Shown here: piece by piece, positions 1 through 8,830 of the stretch
Layout: every line of letters starts with the position of its first letter
How positions within the stretch are numbered: the first letter of the stretch is position 1
Source: Phocaeicola intestinalis
GTDB lineage: Bacteria; Bacteroidota; Bacteroidia; Bacteroidales; Bacteroidaceae
NCBI RefSeq assembly: GCF_014837065.1
Contig: NZ_JACSPP010000016.1
Coordinates: 1-64,000 of the forward strand
DNA length: 64,000 bases
Direction of reading: 5' to 3'
Notes under the pieces: generated by a model
Database searches by the model: none
The model's input: the letters and a program-made list of their open reading frames with translations, nothing else
Told to the model about the DNA's origin: nothing
Translations under genes and position numbers: made by a program

Positions 1-114
1 TTTCTTTCATTTACAAATTTAATAATTCTCTTGGCTTTATGCTATTTTGCTAGCACATTACAAACATAGGAACTAAATAATTGTCCGTTTGTCCATTGTT
101 AATTGCGCAAGTTT

Positions 115-145
115 TTTGCCATCTGAGAATTAATTGCTAACTTTG
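115..145 (+). promoter_or_regulatory. Bacteroides-type promoter for the vapBC pair
   Basis: TTTG at 115-118, a 19-bp spacer and TAACTTTG at 138-145 match the Bacteroides -33/-7 promoter pattern. Just upstream, TTGTCC occurs twice (81-86 and 89-95 region), which could be an operator for autoregulation; that part is inference. Confidence 0.6.
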
Positions 146-208
146 TAGACAAGAGGCAAAGAACTTGCTTTGTCCTATCAGAATCAACAAGACAAGGAGG
201 AACGTCTT

Positions 209-589
209 ATGAAAGAATACAAACCAATAGAAAAAGAGACCACGGGCATGGTCAGCGAACCAGGGCTTTCATACAGCAGTCCTAATGCGGTAAAGCCACC
301 TGTGTCAGAGTTTTCTGACCAAATAATGGACATGCTTTTACAGCAACCCACCCAAGTCAAGCTGTTGATTATTAACAAACTAGCTGGAAGTATGCTTGTG
401 GACAAAGAAACGGGAACGACGCATGAAAATCCTGAGGTTTGCAGTCGCAAGGAAATTGAAGCGAAGTTGGACAATCTTCATGTGAAAGGGCATTTACGCC
501 GATTATTTGGAGCAGCTCCTTTCATTGATGAGAATGATGACTGGAAAAAAGAAAAAGAGGCTTATTTAAGGAAAAAATACGGAATGTAA
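209..589 (+). CDS. Antitoxin-like partner of a PIN toxin
   Basis: A 126-residue soluble protein placed one base before a PIN-domain toxin gene, the normal position of a VapB-type antitoxin. The start at 209 is chosen because AGGAGG lies at 195-200; an in-frame ATG-less extension to 170 has no such site. The C-terminal half is rich in charged residues, with a LKKKYGM-like tail also seen in the antitoxin of the second VapBC pair at 16464 (ends KEKYGL), so the two antitoxins look distantly related. The DNA-binding fold is not recognisable by eye. It should bind and block the downstream RNase and repress its own promoter; both are inferred from context. Confidence 0.6.
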   Translation: MKEYKPIEKETTGMVSEPGLSYSSPNAVKPPVSEFSDQIMDMLLQQPTQVKLLIINKLAGSMLVDKETGTTHENPEVCSRKEIEAKLDNLHVKGHLRRLFGAAPFIDENDDWKKEKEAYLRKKYGM

Positions 590-590
590 G

Positions 591-995
591 ATGAAATTAT
601 TCTTAGACACCAATGTAGTGGTAGATGCTGTAAAATTCCGTGAACCTTTCGTACATGCAATTGTCCCGATATTCGAAATGGCTGATGGTGGCATCCATCA
701 ACTGATAATTTCAGATTTAACCTTTGTCAATGTGGCATACCTTACAAAAAAAGGAATGTCGTTGGGCGAATGGTACGGACTATTGGATGAGTTGCGTTCC
801 AATGTACAAATTGTAACCACAGGAGAAACAAGTATTGATGCAGCTTTATTATTGAGAGCTAAAGATTTTGAAGATGCCGTGCAATATTTCTCGGCAAAGC
901 AAACTGCGGCAGACTGCATCATCACCCGCAACAAAAAAGACTTTTATTTTTCGGATATTCCGGTATATACTCCGGAAGAATTCTTGCTTAAGTAG
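591..995 (+). CDS. vapC: PIN-domain ribonuclease toxin (VapC family)
   Basis: A 134-residue PIN domain, the full length of a VapC toxin. The acidic metal-binding residues are visible: D6 in LDTNVVVD, the E94/D95 pair in DFEDAVQY and D108 in ADCIITRNKKDF, with D117 nearby. VapC proteins are Mg-dependent endoribonucleases that usually cut tRNA or rRNA. The gene starts one base after the stop of the antitoxin gene, so the two are translationally coupled. The 194-bp palindromic repeat begins 18 bp after its stop. It is intact and probably functional. Confidence 0.85.
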   Translation: MKLFLDTNVVVDAVKFREPFVHAIVPIFEMADGGIHQLIISDLTFVNVAYLTKKGMSLGEWYGLLDELRSNVQIVTTGETSIDAALLLRAKDFEDAVQYFSAKQTAADCIITRNKKDFYFSDIPVYTPEEFLLK

Positions 996-1012
996 CATAC
1001 TTATTCGTTCTT

Positions 1013-1206
1013 AGAAGCTGTTTTGAATTTATCGTGCGATGATTTGGGATGAGTTTTTGAGGCATTTTCGCTTGTGTGATGAGGAAGATAGCGGGCTATC
1101 TGACGAAGAACAGGGGCGAAAAGGACCAAAAAATCGCCCAAAGCACACACGAAAACGGATACATCAAGCCAAGAAAAACTTTTTGGAGAAATTCAAAACA
1201 GTTTCT
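1013..1206 (+). repeat. 194-bp palindromic element, copy A
   Basis: First of about nine copies in the window (others at 35667, 37239, 39964, 45745, 49590, 50820, 52111, 52334). The ends are inverted repeats of AGAAGCTGTTTTGAATTT (the right end here has one change, CAGTTTCT). The interior is itself a long imperfect palindrome centred on GATAGC-GG-GCTATC. It is MITE- or REP-like, with no transposase. An open frame (about 62 codons) crosses it but lacks its own stop. It ends 20 bp before the start of the next gene, so it may have replaced or supply that gene's leader. Confidence 0.85.
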
Positions 1207-1226
1207 CAAATATTATTTTGCTTTTA

Positions 1227-2102
1227 ATGCATAAACACAACGATAAGATTGCGCCTATTTTGGCGTATGCTCAAAAGGCTGTAATCCGTCCTTCCAACAT
1301 CTTTACCATAGACAATCCGGACGCTTTGTTTATAGCAAGTGGCAATCTCTTTGGGTTGTTTATCCCCACGAAAAGCGAAATCCAAAATGTGGACTTGCTG
1401 GTAAGAAGAATCATGGTGTCCCGCCTTGCCTATGCGGAAAACATGAAAACCTTGTTGCTGTCGGAAGACTATGATTTCTTGAATAATCAATTTTCGCTTC
1501 TCAACCGGATATGCCATCGGATATTGGATAATAGTGCGAATGAATACAACTTGACGTTCGAAAATGGCAGATTTGAATCGAACACTCCCGGTATAAGAGC
1601 TAAAATCAGAGCTAAGCAAGCCAACCTATATGCCCGCAACCTTCGGATTTACCAATTAGGGCAGGAGGAAAAACAAGTCTTTGCTCCGTTTCAAATAGAT
1701 AAACGGTATACAAACGGAGCGATGGCGGAAAGTTGGTCTCAATCACAAGTCAGCGTTAAAGACGCCTATATGCTTGACGACCTTTTCATCGCTTTCAAAC
1801 GGAAAACTACCATGTCATTCAAAGAGACATTCAATAACCTGATGACACTTTCGTTTTTCATGAATTACGCCATACACGAAGAGGGGATGTCTTACAGGAA
1901 AACATTGGAATGTCCCAAGATGATAAACAGCGACTATTCTTTTATCAGAGAGAACGACAACGACCCTTATAAATACATTCGTGTCTTAGCTTTTTTGGGT
2001 TTATCGCCGATTCAAGCAGGTTCATTGAATATCTGTCTCAGCATAAAAGAAAAATTGAAACAAAAATGGCAAAATCGAATAAATCCACGGAGACACTTTT
2101 AG
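1227..2102 (+). CDS. Unrecognised protein, first gene of a HEPN pair
   Basis: A 291-residue soluble protein that I do not recognise. The ATG at 1227 is preferred over an in-frame TTG at 1218. The N-terminal part contains NPDALFIASGNLFGLFIPTK (residues about 29-48), a beta-hairpin layout reminiscent of PD-(D/E)XK nucleases, but the usual E/D-x-K is P-T-K here, so this is only a hint. The rest looks mostly helical, with many Lys/Arg and aromatic residues. Its last 37 bases overlap the HEPN-like gene in another frame, implying coupled translation and a joint role, perhaps toxin-antitoxin or phage defence. No signal peptide or membrane segment is seen. The element copy A lies 20 bp upstream, so an N-terminal truncation cannot be excluded. 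Confidence 0.5.
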   Translation: MHKHNDKIAPILAYAQKAVIRPSNIFTIDNPDALFIASGNLFGLFIPTKSEIQNVDLLVRRIMVSRLAYAENMKTLLLSEDYDFLNNQFSLLNRICHRILDNSANEYNLTFENGRFESNTPGIRAKIRAKQANLYARNLRIYQLGQEEKQVFAPFQIDKRYTNGAMAESWSQSQVSVKDAYMLDDLFIAFKRKTTMSFKETFNNLMTLSFFMNYAIHEEGMSYRKTLECPKMINSDYSFIRENDNDPYKYIRVLAFLGLSPIQAGSLNICLSIKEKLKQKWQNRINPRRHF

Positions 2103-2518
2103 TCCAGTTGGAAAGCCTTTGTACGACCGATGTGCAAAGAAACCGCTACAATGATATCGAATCGGAACATAGGGTATATAAAAATATGGACCGACGTATA
2201 AAAACCGATGACCAACGGTTGTATAGAGTGTTACACATTACCCGTATGTTAGACACAAGCCTTCAACTATTCCTAGATATACATGGCTGCCGTCATGGGC
2301 ATTCTATTGGTGAATATTTAGATGACCTTTCGAGAGGAAGTACCCCTTTCTTGCGTCTGAATGTTTGCTTGAAGCAACGGTTCAAAGAACAAATAGCTAA
2401 TGTAAGAAACAAGTATATGCATTCTTCCAACCAATTTCCACGGGAAAATGAAGTAAATGCCTTGACAAGCACCATCCATGAATGCTTGCAGGCTGTTTTG
2501 AATTTGAAAACTTCATAA
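2066..2518 (+). CDS. HEPN-like domain protein
   Basis: A 150-residue, mainly helical protein carrying R114-NKYM-H119, which fits the R-x4-H motif of HEPN ribonucleases. The region before the motif (LRLNVCLKQRFKEQIANV) has the long helix typical of the family. HEPN proteins act as RNases or as partners in toxin-antitoxin and defence systems. The gene starts inside the end of the preceding unknown gene (37-base overlap), the strongest sign that the two work together. No nucleotidyltransferase (MNT) partner is seen, so this is not a standard HEPN/MNT pair. The call rests on one motif and helix pattern, so function is tentative. Confidence 0.55.
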   Translation: MAKSNKSTETLLVQLESLCTTDVQRNRYNDIESEHRVYKNMDRRIKTDDQRLYRVLHITRMLDTSLQLFLDIHGCRHGHSIGEYLDDLSRGSTPFLRLNVCLKQRFKEQIANVRNKYMHSSNQFPRENEVNALTSTIHECLQAVLNLKTS

Positions 2519-2536
2519 ATTTTTCATATAAACCAC

Positions 2537-3245
2537 ATGATGAATATAATAAAAAAATTATGGAACAACAGGCGAATCCTTCGTTCCATCCTTCCTACCG
2601 TTTATTTCAATTTCCACTATCTTCCTTTCAGCCAAGCTATCAGGCTTCCTATGCTGCTTTATAAGCCTAGATTGTTAAAAATGAAAGGAAATGTTAAAAT
2701 CGGGGGGGGGTAAAATGAAGTTTGGCATGATACGGTTAGGATTTCCTACCGTTTCCTTATATCCCAACCCAGGTATTGTATATGAAAATCATGGCGGAAC
2801 GATTACATTTAATGGTGAATGTAGTATTGGCAATAACTCTGCAATCTCCATAGGAGCTAAAGCAAATGTTGAGTTTGGGGATAGATTTACGGCTACAACT
2901 ACATTGCGCTTGACTTCCTACTACAAAATAACCATTGCCAATTGTGTAACTTTCGGTTGGGATACATTAATTATGGATACGGACTTTCATAAATTAACGA
3001 AAGTGTCTGGTGGTTATAGCAAAGGATATGCCTCTATATCAATCGGTTCAAACAATTGGTTCGGCAATGGATGCAGAATCATGAAACGTACCACAACACC
3101 AGACTATTGTGTTATTTCCGCAGGGACAATATTGTCCGGTCCTGTTTCTGCTCCTTCTTATAGCGTGGTTGGGAATGACAGCCATATCGTTGTAAAAGCA
3201 ACTGGAGTTTGGAGAAATGTGGATGATGATGTGATAGAATATTGA
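2537..3245 (+). pseudogene. Hexapeptide O-acetyltransferase, frameshifted at a G run
   Basis: First gene of the polysaccharide locus. Reading from ATG 2537 gives an N-terminal piece (MMNIIKKLWNNRR...) that ends at TAA 2711, directly after a run of nine G (2702-2710). The frame after the run continues as a left-handed beta-helix acetyltransferase to 3245 (IGNNSAISIGAKANVEFG; GNNWFGNGCRIMK; APSYSVVGNDS). With eight G the two parts join as IGGGKMKFGMIRLG, giving about 235 residues, the usual family length. It would acetylate a sugar of the capsule or O-antigen. The lesion could be phase variation by slipped-strand pairing or a homopolymer base-call error. Confidence 0.75.
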
Positions 3246-3292
3246 TTGAAAGGAAAATTTCTAATAAAAAGATTGAAGAAAGTCTGAAAACG

Positions 3293-4274
3293 ATGACAAA
3301 TAATAAGAGGTTGATATATCTTGATACCGCAGCTGGAATATTTATTATTTATATGATATTTTATCATTGCAGCCAGTTCGCCGATATGACAAATAATCAT
3401 GTGTTTAAATTTTTACAGGTTGTGTTCTCATGCTTTATGGCTTGGTTTTTCTTCAAATCTGGTATGTTTTATAAAAGAGACATAACGGTTAAAGAAGAAT
3501 TTATACATACACTACGCAAATTATGGAGACCATATATCTTGTTTTGGTGCATTGGCATAGTTGTCGAGGCAATAAAGTATTCCAGTATTGGCGATACCAA
3601 TTGGATGCATTATGTTTTGACACCGTTCAAGTCCTCCTTATTGTACGGCGGTGTCAATAACGGTGCATCGCCGATGTGGTTTTTAGTGACACTGTTTGCT
3701 GTACGCACATTGTCTCCCGTGATGTTGAAAATTTGCAATGGCTATGGTTGGGCTGTTTGTGGCGTAGTCGGTGCTATTTTATGCTATATTAATGGAATGT
3801 ATGGCTGGGGATTCATCCATCCATATTATATTTCAAACTTTTTCCCTGCCATGTTTTTCTATGGTTTAGGATTTTTAATGAAAGAAAAACAGTTCGATAA
3901 GGAGATATTTTTCATTGCACTCGTTATTTATGCAATTTCATTTGCTTGGCCGTCAATGGTTGATTTCCAAGCCAATTCTCTAACAAGAGGGAATGCTTTT
4001 TTATGGTATGTTTATGCTCCTGCTGCCATTGTCGTGTTTAATTATATCTGCAAAAAAGTCAATTACGCAGTTAGACCTGTTACAAACATCGGTAGAAACT
4101 CAATGTGGTGGTTTCTTGCCCATTGGCCTGTGTTATGTCTTTCAGATATATTTTATGTTAATGTATGTAAAATTTCGGGGGGTACTGCTTGCAACAGAAT
4201 TTATAACAGTCATGTCGATATTGGCATTGTTACACCCTCTTGTAAACCGCTCTCCACTTAAAAGTTGGATATAA
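3293..4274 (+). pseudogene. Membrane O-acyltransferase (acyltransferase 3), frameshifted
   Basis: A polytopic acyltransferase-3 family protein of the kind that O-acetylates surface polysaccharides. It begins RLIYLDTAAGIFIIYMIFYH, with the family's early D...H pattern and about ten hydrophobic segments. The frame from 3293 runs to 4261 but its last 28 residues are hydrophilic nonsense. The natural C terminus (LLATEFITVMSILALLHPLV...) lies in the next frame and ends at 4274. The switch falls at six G (4177-4182); five G (or eight) would restore one frame. It is the second successive acyltransferase gene broken at a G run with one G too many. The start at 3293 is the first ATG before the conserved region; a TTG at 3242 is an alternative. 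Confidence 0.75.
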
Positions 4275-4350
4275 CGATTCATAATAACTCAAGTACTGTC
4301 CTGTATTTCTTTGACATCAAAAATAATAGCAGATTTTATTCATCTCAATA

Positions 4351-5877
4351 ATGCCAGACACATCAGCCAACAACAAGCGCATAGCGAAGAACACGCTGTT
4401 CCTGTACTTTCGCCAATTTCTAACGATGGCGGTCGCCATTTATACCTCAAGGATTGTCTTGAAGGTATTGGGAGTCGTGGATTATGGTGTTTACAACGTT
4501 GTCGGCGGCATGGTGGCTATGTTCGCCTTTCTTAACTCTGCATTATCCCAAGCTACGCAGAGGTTTATTGCCTATGGGCTGGAAAAAGATGACGTGGATA
4601 CCCAGCGAAAGACGTTCTCAATGTTGGTGAACGTGCACATACTCATTGCGGTTATATTGCTCGTGTTGTGCGAAACTGTCGGGCTATGGCTGTTTTACAA
4701 CAAGCTTGTGATACCTTCTGACAGGATTGAGGCGGCCTTTTGGGTTATGCAATGCTCAATAGCCACTCTGATGATAAGCGTAACACAGGTACCATACAAC
4801 GCCTCTATATTCGGCCATGAGAGGATGAACGCCTATGCATATATAAGTATCTTTGAGGTTTTGTTGAAATTGGGCGTGGTCATAATGTTGCAATATTTAT
4901 TTTCTGACAAACTCCTTGCTTACGGAATAATGATGATGGCGGCACAGTTCATCGTAGCCATGATCTATCGCGTTTATTGCCTGCAAAAGTTCAACAACTG
5001 CAAATACTGCCTATATTGGTCAAGATCTGTGTTCAAGCAAATATTCAGTTTTTCGAGCTGGAGCCTTATCGGCAACTTGGCTTACACGATGAACAGCCAA
5101 GGAATGAATTTCCTGATAAACATATTTTTCGGCCCTATATACAATGCGGCAAGAGGCATCGCTGTTGCCGTTGAAGCAGCCATAAGCTCTTTCGTGACCA
5201 ATTTTTTGAGTGCGTCTATTCCTCAAATCATTAAGTCGTATGCTGCCGGAGATTTGGACTATTGCCTTAAACTGAACTATAAGAGCAGTAAATTCGGCTT
5301 TTTCTTATTTATGTTAATTTCATTGCCGCTAATCAGCATAATGAATACTGTTTTATCGTTATGGTTGGTTGAAGTACCGACTTATGCAAATATCTTCTGT
5401 GTGCTTTCACTTTTCTACGTACAAGCCAATACCATGGGAGGCACGTTGCAAAATGTCGTGCAAGCTACCGGGAACATCCGGATTTTTCAAATCTATAATG
5501 GCACTTTAAAACTATTGCCTCTTCCCATCGTATATGTATTATATAAATGCGGAGCTACGGTAAGCACCTATTTATACGTACTCATTGCCGTATCACTGAT
5601 AGGCATTTTCGTCCAGCTATGGGCAACCCAAAACATCATTCATGATTTTCGTCCAGCTGATTTCCTTAAAAAAGTCACATGGGCTGAATTAAAAACATTC
5701 CCCATTCCATGCTTTTGCAGCTTATACTGCTGGCACTTGCCGCAAACCTATCCTATGGCAATTGGAATTTGTGTATTCATTTTTATTATTAGTCTTAGTT
5801 TTGTTTGGTTGGCCGGGCTTACAAAAGGAGAAAGGTTGTGGATAAAAACAGCTATTCGAACGAAAATGAAAAGATGA
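4351..5877 (+). CDS. wzx: Wzx-type polysaccharide flippase
   Basis: A 508-residue inner-membrane protein with about 12-14 hydrophobic segments and the N terminus typical of Wzx/MATE-like flippases (NTLFLYFRQFLTMAVAIYTS followed by LGVVDYGVYNVVGG). Such proteins move undecaprenyl-diphosphate-linked repeat units across the inner membrane, to be polymerised by Wzy (here at 8831). Full length and intact. Its neighbours, acyltransferases and glycosyltransferases on the same strand, support the assignment. The gene is richer in GC than the following genes, which fits the mosaic build of capsule loci. Confidence 0.9.
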   Translation: MPDTSANNKRIAKNTLFLYFRQFLTMAVAIYTSRIVLKVLGVVDYGVYNVVGGMVAMFAFLNSALSQATQRFIAYGLEKDDVDTQRKTFSMLVNVHILIAVILLVLCETVGLWLFYNKLVIPSDRIEAAFWVMQCSIATLMISVTQVPYNASIFGHERMNAYAYISIFEVLLKLGVVIMLQYLFSDKLLAYGIMMMAAQFIVAMIYRVYCLQKFNNCKYCLYWSRSVFKQIFSFSSWSLIGNLAYTMNSQGMNFLINIFFGPIYNAARGIAVAVEAAISSFVTNFLSASIPQIIKSYAAGDLDYCLKLNYKSSKFGFFLFMLISLPLISIMNTVLSLWLVEVPTYANIFCVLSLFYVQANTMGGTLQNVVQATGNIRIFQIYNGTLKLLPLPIVYVLYKCGATVSTYLYVLIAVSLIGIFVQLWATQNIIHDFRPADFLKKVTWAELKTFPIPCFCSLYCWHLPQTYPMAIGICVFIFIISLSFVWLAGLTKGERLWIKTAIRTKMKR

Positions 5878-6011
5878 GATTGTAAACATACCAAGGTTAA
5901 TTATAAACTTATACGGTCTAAATCAAACAAAAAACTTAAACATGAAAATAAGTATGAGTTTATAAAAGAATCGTATTTTTAATCTAAAATCACAAACAAT
6001 ATCATATTACA

Positions 6012-6902
6012 ATGAAAAAATTATATGCACATTGGTGTTATATTGACAATTTTGGAGATGCTTTGAATCCATATCTTTTAAACAAACTATCAGGCTGTAA
6101 GGTCATATATTGTAACTACAAGTTTCCTAATTACTACTCTGAAATAAAGGTACTGATTAAAAATATTTTAAAATTGAAAAGTGTTGATGTATTTAGGTTA
6201 GTACCTCCTTTATTTTGGAAAAATAAAAAAGTAATATTAGCAGTAGGTTCAATATTAGACCGTTCACGTTCCAATTATCTTATTTGGGGAGCTGGTTACA
6301 TGAATAAAAATGAACATGCACAAGGGGGACAACTATATGCTGTTAGAGGTTATTATTCTGCAAAAAAATTGCATTCAGAAGGTTTTCCTTTCTGTACAGT
6401 ATATGGTGACCCAGCCATATTACTTCCATTAGTATATACTCCCCAAATTGAAAAAAAATATGAATGTGGTTTAATCCCTCACTTAAAAGATTATCAATCG
6501 GTTAAGAAAATTTACAACTCAGCAAATATTATAAATCTTAAAACTGAAAATATAGAAAAAACAATAGATCGAATAGCGTCATGTAAATTCATATTATCAA
6601 CTTCTTTACATGGTATAATAGTGGCACATGCATATGGTATACCGGCATTATGGATAAAAAAAGGTGATATATCTACAGACGGAATTAAATTTCAAGACTA
6701 TTTCAGTTCTGTAAATATTCCACCATATTGGGGAAATTTCGATATGTCATTCCTAATAAATAAATCATACGATGAAATACCTAAAGATATTAAAAATTTA
6801 ATGCTGCCACAAATTCCCATATCTGAAGTTCAAAAGTCATTGATTAAAGTTTGTCCATTCAAAATATTACCTACAGTTAAGCAAAAACTTCTTATCAATT
6901 AA
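6012..6902 (+). CDS. Polysaccharide pyruvyl transferase family protein
   Basis: A 296-residue protein of the CsaB/PssK type (PF04230). The family marks are visible: NFGDALNPYLLNKL near residues 13-26, IWGAGYMNKNEHAQG in the middle, and STSLHGIIVAHAYGIPALW near residues 197-215. Members transfer a pyruvyl ketal from phosphoenolpyruvate to a sugar, adding negative charge to the polymer. It lies in an AT-rich part of the locus, with 130-200 bp gaps on each side. The exact acceptor cannot be told from sequence. Confidence 0.85.
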   Translation: MKKLYAHWCYIDNFGDALNPYLLNKLSGCKVIYCNYKFPNYYSEIKVLIKNILKLKSVDVFRLVPPLFWKNKKVILAVGSILDRSRSNYLIWGAGYMNKNEHAQGGQLYAVRGYYSAKKLHSEGFPFCTVYGDPAILLPLVYTPQIEKKYECGLIPHLKDYQSVKKIYNSANIINLKTENIEKTIDRIASCKFILSTSLHGIIVAHAYGIPALWIKKGDISTDGIKFQDYFSSVNIPPYWGNFDMSFLINKSYDEIPKDIKNLMLPQIPISEVQKSLIKVCPFKILPTVKQKLLIN

Positions 6903-7105
6903 TCCTCAAATATGTAATAAGCACCTTAATTTTAACTAATAACTTTGGATTAAATGAACTGATGTAACCGATTGACAATCAAGCATTGTTTAGTAAAATC
7001 TTTTGCAAACCAATTCTGATTGACTATAAATAGAACAGAAAATGTAATAGGTATATCAAAATAAGACTTTGTGTTTTATACAAATTTAACTTAAGAACCA
7101 TTCTA

Positions 7106-8086
7106 ATGAAACCAGTTTTAAATTTTACCATTCGGACTTTACGAAAAATTATCGGCAACAAGTCCCATCACCACCCTTTAAAATATTATGGTTATGTTGA
7201 CCTGAACGACCAACAGGCCAACGACTATATTTATAGATTCCTAACGGACGGGAACAGCGGAGGCAAAATGCTGAGCAAGTTTGGTTCAATAGAATTAGGC
7301 AATATAGTGGCAGCCCATTATGAATTACATCATTGGAATCGAGAATTTTTCAGTGATGTAATGGATTATAATGCATCTTTTGATTTACGCAGAATGATGA
7401 AGATGCTATGTTCTAATGCCGGTTTTTTCCCTTATAACTTAAACTTAGGCATAAAATATTATAATCGCATGCTTTTAGATATGCTTGAGATAGACGTATT
7501 AAGCAGTTATATATATGAAGAAAAATATGTCATGCCTTTTTTGACCGAAATAAAGAAACGTGTTAACCTTGATGGCTTTTACGCTCCCTTTATGTGGAAA
7601 AATCCTTGGACAAAGGCACTCAAAGGGAAACGTGTGCTTGTAGTACACCCATTCGTTGAAAGCATAAGGTATCAATACGAAAGTAACAGGGAAAAGATTT
7701 GGACTGACCCAAATGTGCTTCCTGAATTCAGTGAGTTGCTGACTTTGAAAGCGGTACAAAGTATAGCTGACGCAAAAGAGCAGCCATATAAAAATTGGTT
7801 TGAAGCATTGGAATATATGGAGGATGAAATATCGAAAATGGATTTTGATGTAGCTATCATTGGTTGTGGCGCATACGGTATGTGTCTTGCCGCTCACGTA
7901 AAACGTATGGGGAAAACAGCCATTCATCTTGCCGGCTGGACACAGATGTTGTTTGGCGTATATGGTAACCGTTGGATAAAAGACCAACCCGAATACGCTA
8001 AGTTCATCAACGAATATTGGGTACGTCCTAATGAAAATGAACGACCAAAAGGTGCAGAGAAAGTTGAAAATGGATGCTATTGGTAA
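7106..8086 (+). CDS. Probable GT-D-type glycosyltransferase
   Basis: A 326-residue soluble protein. Around residue 59 it has KFGSIELGNI, resembling the R/K-F-G-D-G-E sugar-nucleotide motif of GT-D fold glycosyltransferases. The C-terminal half reads GKRVLVVHPFVESIRYQY and DVAIIGCGAYGMCLAAHVKRMGK, then HLAGWTQMLFGV, a layout common in capsule-locus proteins of this type. No membrane segment. The canonical second acidic residue of the GT-D motif is replaced by S, so the family call is moderate. It sits between the pyruvyl transferase and the Wzy gene on the same strand, so a role in building the repeat unit is likely. Confidence 0.55.
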   Translation: MKPVLNFTIRTLRKIIGNKSHHHPLKYYGYVDLNDQQANDYIYRFLTDGNSGGKMLSKFGSIELGNIVAAHYELHHWNREFFSDVMDYNASFDLRRMMKMLCSNAGFFPYNLNLGIKYYNRMLLDMLEIDVLSSYIYEEKYVMPFLTEIKKRVNLDGFYAPFMWKNPWTKALKGKRVLVVHPFVESIRYQYESNREKIWTDPNVLPEFSELLTLKAVQSIADAKEQPYKNWFEALEYMEDEISKMDFDVAIIGCGAYGMCLAAHVKRMGKTAIHLAGWTQMLFGVYGNRWIKDQPEYAKFINEYWVRPNENERPKGAEKVENGCYW

Positions 8087-8175
8087 GCCCTATTGGTAAG
8101 CGGGACGAAAGCAATGTATTTCTATAAAATAGGGATGGTATTTTGAACTAAAAACATAGATTTTGATAAAATGCC

Positions 8176-8395
8176 ATGAGTATTTATCTTATTCTACTGA
8201 TATTGTTGTGTGCAGAATTGATAGTAGCAAAAATAAACGTCCGCTATGCACGATTAATATTCCCTTTTCATATTTCAGGGGTACTCACTCCTAGAAGACC
8301 TCAAGAAATTCTTTGCCGAGATCACCGCAGTCAACCGCAACTACGGAAAACTTACACCATCGACCATCGGCTTAAATGCTAACAAACTGTAAAAA
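8176..8395 (+). pseudogene. Remnant: truncated Wzy-like start and unassigned tail
   Basis: ATG 8176 opens MSIYLILLILLCAELIVAK, a membrane start like those of EpsG-type Wzy polymerases, but the similarity stops by about 8275. From about 8283 another frame reads LLEDLKKFFAEITAVNRN to a TAA near 8390, which looks like the tail of a different, soluble protein. The two pieces do not make one sensible protein. I read it as a recombination scar between capsule gene blocks. The origin of the second piece is not recognised. Confidence 0.4.
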
Positions 8396-8475
8396 TTAAC
8401 TGAATTTTAATCTTATTTTAGACATACCGCCTGAAAAGCGGGAAATACGTCAGAATTGGACGTTTACATGCCTGA

Positions 8476-8787
8476 TTGGACAGGAAAGCCATAAAATTGA
8501 AGAAAACGATTAATGAAACAAGTATAAATAGATGCCGAAAAGGTACTGTGCAGGATTTTATAAAAAAGTTTAAGGATTTACAGGTGAATCCGAATATGAA
8601 AAAAGAGGTTTGTCTTGCAATCAACTTTATTTCGATAGGTGAGTTGAAAGACGCTTTTAACAGGATGGAACATGGAGAAAATTTCAAACAAAAAGACATT
8701 GTGGTACAATTGGCATGGTTACTGAATGGATTCATTTCTTTATGCAAAGAAAGGGATTTGAATTGCAGAATCTTCTGTAATATGTGA
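8476..8787 (+). CDS. Small hypothetical protein
   Basis: An open frame of about 100 codons beginning with TTG 8476 directly after a stop at 8473; the first internal ATG lies late (near 8596). The product is charged and soluble, with a helical look (GTVQDFIKKFKDLQVNPN; LAWLLNGFISLCKERDL). No family recognised. It lies between the remnant at 8176 and the Wzy gene, in AT-rich DNA. It may be a genuine small gene with an unusual start or the 3' end of a lost gene. Confidence 0.3.
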   Translation: MDRKAIKLKKTINETSINRCRKGTVQDFIKKFKDLQVNPNMKKEVCLAINFISIGELKDAFNRMEHGENFKQKDIVVQLAWLLNGFISLCKERDLNCRIFCNM

Positions 8788-8830
8788 TTGTTGCTAAAAC
8801 AGTTGTCGTTTTAATATTACTTTTTTACTT

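Noticed and set aside
1039..1227. Open frame of about 60 codons inside the palindromic element (also at 37265, 39871 and others) as a protein gene
   Set aside because: It has no stop of its own, runs into unrelated flanks, has no ribosome site, and the palindrome structure explains the sequence. Substitutions in the diverged copy change amino acids freely.
8176..8382. A 68-codon membrane protein gene
   Set aside because: Hydrophobic character stops by about residue 33 and the rest is unlike any membrane protein; it reads as a junction of two remnants.
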